Shown here in pieces: positions 34,113-45,876 of a stretch of 64,000 nt of DNA (the first letter of the stretch is position 1; every line of letters starts with the position of its first letter). Source of the stretch: Lepidodermella squamata (lineage: Eukaryota > Gastrotricha). The position numbers were made by a program, and so were the translations under genes. The DNA lies in the NCBI GenBank assembly GCA_047495785.1, contig JBLDXI010000024.1:620001-684000 (forward strand). Reading direction: 5' to 3'. Below the pieces are notes generated by a model, which saw only the letters and a program-made list of their open reading frames with translations, made no database searches and had not been told where the DNA came from.

Positions 34113-36645
34113 ATGGCAACATTAAAAAGGGCAACTTCGCTGTTGAAAAACCGGTATGCTATCGCTCGTATCGGCCGGGCAGAGTTATCGGCGGTGCCGC
34201 AAGAAAACAAAACTGATGTTGATAAAAAGTCAGATAAAAGTGATCAAGTCGAAGCGCTGAAAACTGCTAAAATAGCCGAAGTGAAAGAAACTGTGGCACA
34301 ATATCACCCGTCTCCAGGCGTGCTTCGATTTCACCCTGATCGTCTGAGGGACCCTAAACCCAAATTGGACAATACTGTGATTAAGAGCCTTGCAGTTGGC
34401 AAAGTTAACAACGTATGTTTTCCCAACTGAAAAACGGGGAATTCGCCTAATTCCTGAAATTAATAGAAACTATTCGAGTATCCCGAGTTTGATTCAAAAG
34501 AAGACTTGGCATCTGCCGTTGAATTCAGCAACCTGCTTGATGCTTATTTCAAAGAAACCGGAGGTTCCAAGTCTCTAATTGATGGCTCAAGAACCATTTC
34601 GAAAAATGTACTCCAGACTCTCCGCTCTTTTGGACTGTTCGGTTTAGAAATCCCAGCTCAATACGGTAACATCTATATGATTCATTTAACTTTTCCTGAC
34701 TCTTCGCTTTTCAGGTGGATTAAATCTCGATGCGAAAAAAGTATTGAGGGTTTATGAATCCATTGCATCACGGGACATGTCTGTACTTGCTACGGTAGCT
34801 GCCCATAACAATTTAGCCGTCAAAGCGATTTTGCTCTTCGGAAATGAAGAGCAGCGCCAGAAATATCTACCTCTTCTTGCAAGTGGAGAGATGATCGGGG
34901 CTTTTTGTTTAACTGAGCCAAATAGCGGCATGGATGCTGCTATGATGGAAACGCGCGCTGACCCGGCGCCTGATGGTCCTTATTATACGTTGAATGGCAC
35001 GAAATCATGGGTTACAAATGCTGCAACCGCTGATTTGTTCATTGTTTTCGCACGAAGCAAAGGAAATTCATCTGTAAGCGAGAAAATTCTTTAAAATTGT
35101 GAAAAGCGCTAACAATTTTATCAACATCCAGATTAATTTATCATCAGCGTTTATCGTGGAGAAATCGTTTGGCGGTGTTAAAATTGGCGAACCCCGTCAA
35201 ACGATTGGACTAAGGCAGGCAAATTGTTAGTGGCATGCTTTCTAACCGAGAAGACGTGAAAAATATGTTTCATTTCAGTTGCTGATGTGACTTTCGATGA
35301 GACCAAGGTTCCCGAGGCCAATTTGCTGGGTCAAAGAGATGACGGTCACAAGGTTTTAGTCGTTTAAATTTCTTTACAAGATTCATCAAATGTTTTTTCG
35401 AAAGATTGCCTTGATCACAGCTTCATCTAATCTGTTCACGTCTGGAGCCATTGGTGCCAGTATTATCAAACCTTTACTCCGAAGTGCCACAGAAAGAATT
35501 TCAGATGTCACCCGATTCAAAAAAGAGTTGAGCGACATGGAGGCAGTCAGAGTTGGTTTTCATTCGTGATCGAAAATGCGAGTGTAATTTTACCATTTCA
35601 GGGATGCCTATCTTCAACTGCGATAAATGCTTATGCTATGGAGTCAATGGCGTTTTATACTGCAGGAATGCTGGATGATTATGATAAGCCAGATCTAGTC
35701 TCCGAATCGACCGCTGTTCGAGTAAATTTTCGGAATTTCTTTGATAGTTCTGTCTCTACGACTCTGTTATTAAGATGTTTACAAACGAAAATCTGTTCCA
35801 ATCCATCGACCAATTAGGGAAATTATTCGGCGCAGATAGCGTCCTCGAATCATCGCCGTTTTTAGGGGTGCTCAACGATGTTCGAACCTGGCTGTGGCTT
35901 GAAGGCAATCCGGAGATGTTCAAATCATTAGTAGCCTTTTCAACCTTACAACACGTTGGTTCCAGCATTCAGGATATGGCTAGGAAGTTCCGGAAGCCTC
36001 TTGATAATCCCAACTTTGTGTTCAAAACTCTCTTCTCATGGTACACGCGGGACAAGCCGAAAATGCTCGGACTAGACCTCGCTTACGAGTTTCACCCGAC
36101 GCTCAGGGTATGCTAAGATTGTTAACTTTTGGAGTGATTATTTTGTGTGCAATAAAACAGGACAGCTCAGATATGTTGGAAGAGCTCATCAGCTATATCG
36201 AGCACTACGGCAAAAAGATGCTTGTTACCAATGCAGAGGTAGGATTTTGAATGTTTAGATGTTCTTTTTCGATACATTTTTTTAGGAATTGATTGAACGT
36301 CAATTCATGCTCGCGAGGTATGCAGATGCCGTCTGTGGAGCGTATGCGGTGATGGCTGTTTTATCGCGCGCTAGTCGCGTGAAAGCAATTGGTCTGCCTA
36401 ATCACGACCACGAAGTTCGCCTCGCCAAATTGTTCACGTTCAAGACCATTCCAGTTTTGAAAAATCGGCTCGAGGAAGTCAAGATGGGTAAATACATTGC
36501 TATCTAGAATTACTTTTCCAGCTTTCAATTTCGTGTGTTTTCAGGAACTGTTTTAAGTGGAGATGATTGGTTCAGCGAAGTCGGAAAATATGTGTTTAAA
36601 CACCGCGGTTGGGCTGCTGCTCACCCGTCGGCAAGGAACTGGTGA
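34113..36645 (+). CDS. ACAD9: Acyl-CoA dehydrogenase, ACAD9/VLCAD type, mitochondrial
   Basis: Eleven exons (34113-34412, 34467-34665, 34715-35073, 35132-35225, 35279-35352, 35405-35551, 35602-35721, 35775-36107, 36161-36238, 36286-36487, 36545-36645) give 668 residues. The basic, Ser/Ala/Arg-rich N-terminus looks like a mitochondrial presequence. Conserved ACAD blocks are LRSFGLFGLEIPAQYGGL, AFCLTEPNSGMDAA, YTLNGTKSWVTNA, a TKVPEANLLG loop and AVLSRASRVKAIGLPNHDHEV near the end, which is typical of ACAD9. The family's GGxGY segment is replaced by KLFGADSVLES, while the catalytic Glu of the EG motif (WLEGNPE) remains. ACAD9 is an assembly factor for respiratory complex I as well as a dehydrogenase; loss of GGxGY hints that assembly may be the main job here. 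Drosophila Enigma is a comparable relative. Confidence 0.87.
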
Positions 36646-36820
36646 AACGTATCATAGCTTGTTTATGACTAATTATCGGATTATTTCTGGAAAAAAATAA
36701 AATTGAGTTTTTGCACAAGAAAAAGTTATTACGTTGCCCGGAATATTTATTGATATGAATTTTACAAGATAACGCCAACTTTTCACTGAATTGACTCCGA
36801 GTGAAATTTGCAGCTCAACC

Positions 36821-37187
36821 TCATGGGGACTCCCCGTGCAGCATATTTCTAGCCAAATCTTTCGCCCAGAGATAAAAGGCTCCAGGATTCCTGCAAATGT
36901 GAGATCCAAAATGCCGAATGCACTTTTCCATTCGACGTTGTACAGCAAACTCGGCGATTCTTTGCATCCATTCCGGGTTTATTGATGCAACTTGATAACA
37001 GAAATGACAAATTTTAAAGATATCACGGTTGATTTAAAAGGGTCTTCATACCATGAGTTAGTTGGTCACTTGAATCTGGCCGCTTGTCATCGTTATGTGC
37101 GGATTCTTTGTCATCAGTTGTAAATGCTCCCGTGCATAGGAAAAATGCTGCGAATTCAAAGATAAGCAGCCATAATTTTAATCGCAT
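36821..37187 (-). CDS. Secreted two-cysteine peptide precursor A (new family)
   Basis: Two exons on the minus strand (37187-37052, 36990-36821) encode 101 residues. Residues 1-22 are a clear signal peptide (MRLKLWLLIFEFAAFFLC). An acidic propeptide follows, then a helical stretch and a conserved C-terminal block starting at RRMEKC: two cysteines eight residues apart, FGS, then AFYLWAKDLARNML and a short end. The same block occurs in precursors B (47812-48257) and C (48958-49390). The intron is phase 1 between signal/propeptide and the second exon, as in B and C. A basic pair before the block could be a prohormone cleavage site. Hormone, toxin-like or immune roles are all open; no known family was recognised. 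Missed easily because neither exon gives a long frame. Confidence 0.72.
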
Positions 37188-37289
37188 CGTGGTTTTGAAA
37201 TGAATTCCTTCGCCAATGCGGTTGACAGCCGAAGGTAGGTATTTATGGTGTCCATGAGATGCAAATTGCCATTATTAAGGTCGATTATT

Positions 37290-37780
37290 TAAGAGCTGCG
37301 TGGGCTCATCGACAGCAATCAGTACCAACCAACGCATCTCGCGAATCGCTGTGCGTGATTTTATTGCAATCGAGTGATTAATGCAAATTTACCAGGGTGA
37401 CGCAAAATAATATACTATCAACATGGGTAGGCGATGCGGAAAATTCGTAGCTATGTCAGATGAAACAAAAATCACATGGTTCATTAATAGGTACCCCCAC
37501 TCATTTTAGCTACGTCCAGATATTATGTCCTTTGTTCTCGACTGAGCCAAAATGTAAAAAGCACTTCTATTTTGACAAATCGCCATTTAACCACATTCTC
37601 GCAAACGTTTCTCTAATCGCCGTTTCTAGATTCGGACACAATTTGAGGATAAAATGCGTTAGGCAGGCTTTAACCTGTAATTCTTACTGCGATGACAATC
37701 ATACATTATTTGGGCCAGAAATAAGAACGGATCTTTTCACTACTCGCTTCGCCTGAGCCATTATGCCATTTCAAGCTCAG
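37290..37780. repeat. Segmental duplicate, copy 1 (pairs with 47630-48140)
   Basis: Shared blocks include AGCTGCGTGGG, GACAGCAAT, CAGGGTGAC, GTCAGATGAAACAAAAA, TTAGCTACGTCCAGA or its CAGCTACG version, and the exon-3 sequence, all in the same order and orientation as in the second copy. Identity falls outside roughly 490 bp. Limits were judged by eye. Confidence 0.75.
37506..37780 (-). pseudogene. Dead copy of secreted-peptide gene B
   Basis: On the minus strand 37625-37506 aligns base for base in length (120 nt) with exon 3 of gene B (47931-47812). In this copy the first conserved Cys codon has become Arg and a TAA interrupts the frame at codon 13, so only the first twelve residues of the conserved block remain open. 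Remnants of the end of exon 1 lie near 37720-37765, while most of exon 2 is missing, leaving only its last bases. The 3' flank is also shared with gene B. It was therefore copied as DNA with introns, not by retroposition, and then decayed. Confidence 0.75.
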
Positions 37781-37928
37781 CATTTCGCTGCTTCCCTGGC
37801 GAATGAGCGAGCCTATCAAAAATAGCTCTTTTCCCAAAATTAAAAGTCACCAATAAATTGAGCGGGAAAAATTCATCGCTTTATTGTAAATATTATTAAT
37901 AAAATAGCCGGATATTTTACGACTTCAG

Positions 37929-39798
37929 TTACTCGTCAATACTCAAAATTGCGTCGATTCGTTTGTAAAAACGGTCTCTTTCAACAGTCGTTTTCTCAAG
38001 AGATGTCGCATTGTTTTGATCTGTCAGATAATTCCCTGCCAGATTTCTCAGAAAGTTTCGCAGCTCATACCGGCGATCTAAAAGATTAGACGGTCATCAT
38101 GAAAAAATTGAATTAATAAATTATTAACAACCTGCTATCTTCGCGACAAGAGGTGTTTCACTGCTTTCTCTAGCCAACGAAACCGAAGACATGGAGAACA
38201 AAATTTCAACCGCCTCGAAAACCGCGAGTAGTCTATCGATTCCTCTAGGTATTTCGTTGGTCAACAACGAATCTAGCACAGCAGGGCACAAATTTTGACT
38301 AGCCGGGCATATCGCGACAAAAATACACAGCAAACTCTGACCGACAGGGTGCAACGGAGTTGGATCCGAGGAACTTGCCATCGAAGTATTCATATTAGCA
38401 GGATTTGTAGAACCCAACGACGCAACTTTCGCAACTCGGGCGCATCGAACTGAAAATTGGCGAAAAGGCGCCAGGAGGCGATTTGCAGTCAGCGATGATT
38501 GAGAAATTAGTTGCCTTAATAAACCAGCTAGGGTCGTGAGAGCGGTCTAAAAATGTCATATAAAATTGAAATCCATCCTAAAAACAATTTTATACCTCAA
38601 AATGCTGCTTCCTCTGAAGTCGCTCTTCCACCGCAAGATTTGACTTTTCAGTGACGATTTTCGAAAATATGAAAATTGTAGAGACAAACGAGACGATAGT
38701 TGAAGCACTTGATTCCGAACTTGGGCCATTGAGCGCCAGAAGCATTATTAGCGATGCGTGATACCATCGAATCGTTCGCAGTAAAAGAAAATCCAAATTT
38801 GACCCAAAATGTTTGCATTGAATCCAACTTTCTGTCACGCTTTGACAAGCCCATAGAAAACTATGGAGTGGCAAAGCTGAAAAATATATCATTTCAATGT
38901 CATGTGATAGGATTTTGCTCTTAACTAACCAAAAGGGTCTAGGGAGAATAAAATTGAGCAAGCACTCTGCGCTGGAAATATTTCCATGTCATAAAAAATC
39001 GAGGTTGACTTGTTTTCACCAAGTAGCATCTGATCGAGAATGAAAACAATCCGCTGAATTTCACTGATTTTCTTCATCAAATCAGACAGCGAATCTATGA
39101 TTCTCAGCCTCAGCTGAAGATTCGAGAAAGATCTACACGCCGAAATAAAATTCGAAAACGGCCCTTTTGACAACTCATTTATCATGTGATTGATTGAAAG
39201 GCCAGGTCCACTGCTTTCGATACGATTTGCGACTTCAATCACCAGACCTCGTAAGTAAATGTTGAACAACTCGTCCGAATTCGGTGAAGTCAGCGCTGGT
39301 AATAGAAGTCTCGCTTGAGAGTTGGGATCTTCAAAGCAGTTCAACAAAGAAATTGCCACGCATCGATAAGTTGCATGGCTCCAATCGATCGAAGAAACAT
39401 GATGCTGCCCGGTCAGTGCGATTGCAACGTAAGGGTAGGGTTGTAATCGCGAAAAATAATCGACTAAATCTCGGATAAAACGTTTCGCTAGTTTCCGCCT
39501 ACGATAAGCTGATAAAGTCGGTTTTGCGCCATACGCGAAATCATCATCATATCGAACCAAAGTTTCGCCAATTATCTGTTATTGCAAAATCAAGATGATT
39601 CATGTTAAAATTTTCGTTTATTACGGTGCTATTTATGCATTTGTGCCAATCTGATTCGGTGAAGCCAAAATTCCGAACAAAACTTTGGACTGGGTCCTTT
39701 TTCGCCGAACAGTTACTGATTGAAGTTCGAAGGGCTGAACTCAAGCCATTTGAAGAAACCGCATTTTTATACGGAGTCTTCACCCGCGGAGTCGCCAT
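37929..39798 (-). CDS. MMS22L: MMS22L-like replication-fork repair protein
   Basis: Five exons on the minus strand (39798-39625, 39575-38930, 38876-38596, 38546-38132, 38077-37929), 554 residues, all helical repeat-like without motifs of an enzyme. Similarity to vertebrate MMS22L is weak but ordered: a SAYRRRKLAKRF segment, a region around YDMEIFPAQS, then ALPLHSFLW with SWIQC matching the human ALxxS...SWIRC block, and a conserved-looking C-terminal helix. It would correspond to the C-terminal half of the 1243-residue human protein. MMS22L binds TONSL and together they load RAD51 at stalled forks. The start lies only 50 nt after the TONSL stop on the same strand, which is strong independent support. 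I identified it from this combination; a profile search is needed to settle it. Confidence 0.6.
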
Positions 39799-39848
39799 AA
39801 ATGATTAAAAACACCTACAATTTTATTGAAATCATGCAATCACAATTG
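39799..39848 (-). promoter_or_regulatory. 50-nt intercistronic junction, TONSL to MMS22L-like
   Basis: Reading the minus strand from the TONSL stop: AATAAA at 39827-39822, then TTGTAG ending at 39815, then 16 nt to the next ATG. Polyadenylation signal and acceptor-like site are almost touching, as in operons where the upstream 3' end and downstream trans-splice site coincide. Too short for a normal promoter. Confidence 0.55.
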
Positions 39849-42800
39849 TCATTTAAATAGTAACGTGCAATATCTGTTGGTAGAAGATGAGTTCAAAACT
39901 TGGCGAAGGCTGTTAACATCACTTTGAGAGAACTGGCTCTCACTCGGTAAAATTAACTCTCGTAATGGTAAAATTGTTTTGTCACTCGGGTCCGCTTTAT
40001 CAGCCAACCGGTCGAAGACATCGATATCCAAGGGCGAACTGACGCCGGTTGAAGATAGGTCCAATCGGGCTAAATTTCGACAACGGCACAGATTTTGAGC
40101 TAACATCAGAAAACCTCGAGAGCCAAGACGGGGATTTGCTGATAAATCGAGGCTGGTTAAAGACCGGGCCTGGTTCAGCGAAACGGCTAAATCTTCGATA
40201 GAATCGTCATCAATGGCTAAACCATTACTAGACAGGCTCAAATCGGCCAAGTTGCACGTGTTCGGCAACGCGAGAAGTTGGGCAATAATTCGTGTGAATT
40301 GCCGATCTGGAACGCCCCGGCAAGATTTACCGCTTGGGTATAGGCCATTCAGCCTTAAAATGGTTAACTGATTACCCGGTAGGCAAGATATACCTCTGGT
40401 TAACAAAAACTCCAACCCGCCAGTCCGGGCTAAACCTAGGTTGTAACTCAAATCCAATTCAACGAGATCTCGCATCGATTGAAGAGCTTCACTTATCAAC
40501 AACCGATCGTGGCTGGCTGCTAATAACTGATCACCATCTAACTGGCATGAAACAAGCGATAATTTTCGTAAATTCGGCCCGAAACACCGCAAAATTGACG
40601 ACAACGATTCGGCTAAACGCTGATGATCCGTAGATTGGTTGAAATAATTGTAGCTCAAATTCAACTTTCGAAGCCGCAAAGCAGGCTTATTCAGCGCCTG
40701 AGAAATTTGCTCGAGGTCAGCGCTCGATAAATTACACAGCGACATATCAATTTCACTCAAATTCGGCAGGGTGGCTAATAAATCGGCAAAAGCCCGCGCC
40801 GTTGCGAAACGGCCCGACGAGCCAGACCCGTTGGGGCACCCGAATGACCCTAGCTTATTTCCACTCAGCTGCAGCAAGGTGATGTTAGCCTGGTGGAGCA
40901 GTGCCTTGAAAACGCAATGAAGTTGCGTGTTGGACAGCAAAAACTCGCGTAAATCAACTTTCCCGGTTTGTTCGGCCTGATTTAAGGCGGATAGAATCTT
41001 CGGATTATCCGAGCCACTGGGCAATAGTAAGTTCTTCGCGGATAAATAACGCTCCGATAGGGGCGGCAGATCCCATCGGTCGATAATGGCCAGTAATTCG
41101 CCGTGTTGCCTCGCTATCGGCGCTAGTCGAGAATCGTCAGCCAACGTAGTCCCATCCAACAGTCTCATAGCTGAAATAACCGGAGATTGGCCGAATAACG
41201 CCGCATAACGCAGCTTTGTTTCATGCCTCAAACGCTGAATATCCCACGATTCAGCCCCGATTGAATTAATCAGGAGAGATTCGCGTTTTCGGCCACCAAT
41301 TGCAGTAGGATCGTCTCGTTCTAAATGAATTCGAATCGTTAGACCGTTCTGATCAGCTGTATCGTAATTCGAGTTGATCGAAACTTGGCTTTTAACAGGC
41401 TGAGGCTTTTTCGAACTAGGAATGATGTCATCTAACTGCATGACGTTCTCAAAATCACGATCGTCGCTCAAAATATTTGATTTAGTCGAAGATTGGGATG
41501 AAGAAATCGAGTGAGGCTTTTTAGCTATTTTTGTCTGAGAAATTTCAGGTAGATCAGGTTCAGAGAACATGTTCAACAACGTCTGTCCATCGACATTTTC
41601 GTTGTCTCGAGCAGATGCCGCTAAAACAGCGGCCAGTAACTGGTCATTGTCAGTTTCATTTGACAATTTCGCTACGTTTTCTAGCGATTGTCTCGCCTGG
41701 CTTCGTTTCACCTGTTGCTGTCGTCCTTGTTTCTTGGCGCGATTTGTTGAGCCGCCTACGTCGTCAATTAGCCAATCGGCGTCTTCGTTAGCGATTTGCC
41801 GCTCGTCCGAGAACGGATTGCTGGCAACAAGAGCTCGCATAGCATCGGGTTTGCTTTTTCGCTTGCTTTTTGTGGTCGATTCTGAGTCAATTTCCTCGTC
41901 ATCGTCCGCAACTTTTCGCTTTCCAGCCTATAACAACAGGCGAATTTTAAACATGACCATGTGAGTATAAATTCTATCAATAAACACGGCTTACCTTGGC
42001 TGACCTGCCAATGCCACCGATAGCTGACTGGTACAAACTGACGGCATTAGCATCGCCACCCTTACTCGGCCTTCCAGCGACTTTCATCTCATCGCGGCTG
42101 TTTTCGTTCTCACTGTCCGATGAATCAGACTGCATTTTCCGTCGATTATCAATGCTTTTCACGGCCGAGATACTAGTATTCGCACTACTGACACTTGAAT
42201 TACTAAGACGATTCTGCGTATTAGCAGGTTGCTGAGTCATCTGGGTAGCCGAAAATGGATCGTTTGTCGGTTTTTTCTTCATTTTACTCAGAATTAGCGA
42301 CTCGATTTCCATCCAATCAGCCAAATCGTCGGAACACATGGCAACACGTTCGTTTTCCCGCCGACTCTCGCGCAGAAAATGCAACGCAGTTCTAGCTCGA
42401 TTGTCCTTCGCGTCACAATTCGCATGACCCCGATTTACTAACACTCGAACCACCCCGCGATACTCGGCCAAATGGCCATTTTTCGCTGCTTCCATCAACG
42501 GAGTCAGACCATTTATATCATTCGCAACATTCGCATCGGCTCCGTTTGCCAAAAGCAGCGAGACGATGGCGGCACTTCCCGCGTCAGCCGCGTCGTGAAT
42601 CGGAAACCAGCCAGTTCCATCGCGGACGTTAACAGGGTGACCAGATTTCAACAATTGTTCAGCCTTAGCGACTGAGGCAGTTCGGCAGGCGACGTGCAAC
42701 GGTGTTTCGCCTTTTTCGTTTCGTTTCAATCGAATCGGCTTGAAATCTTGCTTCGCTTTCGCACGCTCATTTCCCGAATCACGATCGCTGTTTTCATCCG

Positions 42801-44649
42801 AATCTTCATCATCAGACAAGTCGCTTTCAATAGACGAATTCAACTCGTTATTTTCATCGCCTGAACTTTGTTCTTCGATGCTAGCCTTAGCGGCTAGAAT
42901 TGCATCATTATCGATGCCGATTTCTTCGATTAAAAACTCGATTGAATTCTTCATATCCTGGTAAACTTGTTTCGCAGATTCGGTGGTTTCTGTCTCGATT
43001 TTGATGAGAATTTCCGCTAACCTGCGATTCAAGTCAGAACTAGCATAGCGTCTCGCGTCAATTTCAAGCCTAGAATATCTGTTAAATAGGTTCAAATTAG
43101 CCGTTTCAATGCTGTTATCGGTCGCGATTTCATACAGCCCAATTTTTACATTCGTCAAGTTGCTCGTTCTAATATTTGGAGAGCGGAAGGTTTCGTCCAG
43201 AAAATTTTCAAAGTCTTTACTTTCCGACTTGGTAGCAGCTAGCGAGTTCAAACAACGTCCAATTGATAAAATGATTCCAAGCTGAGCTTTGTCAAAAATA
43301 GCGGCGTTGTCAATTTTAGCTGATAGAAGGCCTTGCAAAGCTTGCTCGTATAGTTGCTTTGCTCGAGTGTATATACACTCATCAAATAACAGATCAGCCA
43401 TTTTTTCTAGGCGCTTCCACGCTTCTGGTTGGTTTGGGTCTTTTCTCACTTTTTCCCACATTTTCTTCAACCTAACACATGTTCGTTTGAATTCTGACGC
43501 CTTGGTTGACATTCCGCCTCCCTCGCTTCGCAACTCTTCGTCGTCATCCTCGTCGTCTTGCTCCAAATCATCGGCATATTCATTAGCAACTCGCCGACGC
43601 TTAGAGCGACTCGCGCCTGCGGGTTTGTCCTTCGAAGATAGGATTTTCAATGCGTCTGTTACTAACTGCACCGCCAATTTAAAGTTACATTCGCCAAGTG
43701 TCGCGTGAGCTTTCAGTAACAAAAATGTTGCGCAAATCTTGCGAGCTTTCACACGACTTCGGCCATCCGTGGCATCTGTCAACGCTTTTTCGGCCAAAAA
43801 AGCTCCGGAAGTTGCGATGTCCCATAATTTTCCAAGTTCCTGACTGATTTTGTACAGACCAGCCAACTCGTCATGAAGTTGTATCTGAAAGAAATTCACT
43901 TCGGAGCTGATCGAAACAGCTGAAGATGAATTTTGTTTGCCGCTGGGTAAAACATAGTCCTTAATAACTTTTAGCGATTTTTCCAGGCAAGCGATCGCTT
44001 TTCGAATGGCTTCATTGCGGGCTTCATCACGTGATAGAGTAATCAGGGCTATGTTGTATAAGCCTCGAGCCATCATGTGCCCGGCTTCAATGCGCCCGAC
44101 GCCTGAAGAACCATCTCCCGCGTTCGCAATGCTATCCGCCAGAAGCTGCTTTGCAACTTTCACAGATTTCATGGTATTAGCTTCAGCCTTATCCAGAGCT
44201 TTTAGCTTCAATTCTGATGACAGTTCACCGGTGATTGCGTAATCGTGGTACGTACAACCCAGTGTTGCCAATGCACGCTGCTCTTCTACTGGGAGACCCT
44301 TGGCAGCATCTAACAGTACACTGCAATGCGAAATTGATCATCATTAATCTAGCGAATTTTACTATTGTAAATATTGCAGAAATGAATCGCCTCGTCGAAT
44401 TTATGTTCTGCTTTGTATCGCTCGCCCAGGAATCGAGAAAGAAAGCATTTATCGATTTGGCACAATGCATTGAATTTTGTTTCATTTTTAAAAAGGTCCT
44501 TGAGGATGGACTTAGCTCGCTTCCACTCACCTATGATTTTCATGATCAGTTATTAATACATTCGAAAGAAAACAACAGCATAAAATACCTTTGTGAATGA
44601 GTTTGCGAGCCTCTTTCAAGCTACCTGATTCAACACAATATCCATCCAT
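39849..44649 (-). CDS. TONSL: TONSL (Tonsoku-like), histone reader and fork-repair scaffold
   Basis: Exons 44649-44589, 44530-44363, 44309-41995 and 41927-39849 on the minus strand encode 1540 residues (human 1378). N-terminal TPR repeats cover about 1-420 (starting ARKLIHKGEWKRAKSI). An acidic stretch precedes three ankyrin repeats at about 635-750 (GETPLHVACRTAS, GWFPIHDAADAGS, GLTPLMEAAKNGH). A Ser/Asp-rich linker with the conserved LYQSAIGGIG follows, then a ubiquitin-like segment, WDLPPLSERY, and C-terminal leucine-rich repeats (LRKLNLSYN, LVELDLSYN, LTSLDLSANPRLG). In animals the ankyrin repeats bind new histone H4 unmethylated at Lys20, and the C-terminal part holds MMS22L for homologous-recombination repair of forks. 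The ATG is the first in frame; a 61-nt first exon joins cleanly. Confidence 0.93.
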
Positions 44650-45876
44650 CAAGGGTGCATATTTCAATACACTATAACGTCAACAATAAGGTATCTGTCT
44701 TTCCCGTCAAATATGAAAACATTAAAATAATAAATCCAGAAACACTAGCAAAGATTCAAATTTGGAACAAAGACAGATTTCAGGGTTATGGTGAGCAGTT
44801 AGCAAAACAGACTTTAGTACCAAAACCCATCGGAACCGTTATATGCGTTGTCTTTCTTTAGAAAATGCACTGATGTAGCTCGATCACATATATCCAAATT
44901 AATAGTGCGCAGCTATTGAGTTGAAAACTATTTTACTTTAAATCTGGCCTGAAAAACTACTACTTGCTGAGGTCAACTTCTTTCGATGAGATCGCTCGAA
45001 CGAAAAACGAAAAACGAAAAACCAATTTATTCTGAAATCTTTATACTTACGCTCGAAAAACAACATGTTTTCCATCAACACGATCTTTTGAAAATACCGC
45101 CACACGTCAAAATTGTGAACTTCAACTTAATAAATAAACACAGATTCAGATTCCACAAAATGCAAAACTTAAATTTTAGCCACTTTTATAAAAACAGCCA
45201 TCGCCGCGAAATTCAAAATTGTCATGCCCCTGCACGAGAGGCGGCGGCTTCGTGTCACGTGATTGTCCTTAGTCCGTAACGTCTTGTGAGCATTTCGAGC
45301 GCCGAGCAAGCTTTTTCGCATGAGCACAAAGTCAAGCAAATGACTTCACTCGGGCGAATGAAAGGCGGGGGCTTCGATCTTTTGTGAAAAGCGGCGCTTT
45401 CAGTTTGGATTACGTTTCAAAAATGTCCCTTGAAATAAGTTTATTTGGGTCATATGACTACCGGCAGTCGGCTGCCCAAATTATTTGCGGCACCTATTGC
45501 CTCAACGACGTTCGCTAGAACCCTTGCTATGTAATAAACCACATTAATGGTTTTATTGATTGCCTTGTACCAAATACAGCTGCCTTCAAACTTGTTAACG
45601 AACAGGGATTGAATTTAAATTAACAGTTAGCACCATGGGTCGTGGTTTCCAATCGAAAGTCCAGGCGACACCTGTTGATTCCTTTAAACCTGCGTCCCCT
45701 CTAAGAACTGGGTGCTCAGTGGCGCCACGAACGTTTTGTATGTTAACTTTCCTCGTGCCATTCAAAAATCCACTCATTTGCCTATTTTCATCCTTTACTC
45801 AATACTTAATAATTGTCTGATAATAAGTCAGATTAATAATTGTTTGTTATTGTAGATCTTAATTTTACGAGGTGGT
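44650..45876. other. Divergent intergenic region, TONSL and zinc-finger gene
   Basis: About 1.2 kb. It contains three CGAAAAA units near 44999-45020 and a CACGTG E-box at about 45257, plausible for a shared promoter. A short frame at 45635-45820 begins with ATG but cannot be joined in frame to the next gene except through a weak GTGGCG donor. TTATTGTAG ends 21 nt before the zinc-finger ATG. Confidence 0.4.

Noticed and set aside
35219-35278. Apparent GC-AG intron in the ACAD9-like gene
   Set aside because: Using CAG|GC breaks the frame. A GT donor at 35226 restores it and gives a loop of exactly the family length (GLRQANFADVTFDETK).
45635-45820. First exon of the zinc-finger gene, or a separate small gene
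   Set aside because: It begins with ATG but joins the next exon in frame only through a weak GTGGCG donor; the minus strand is also open. No match on either strand.
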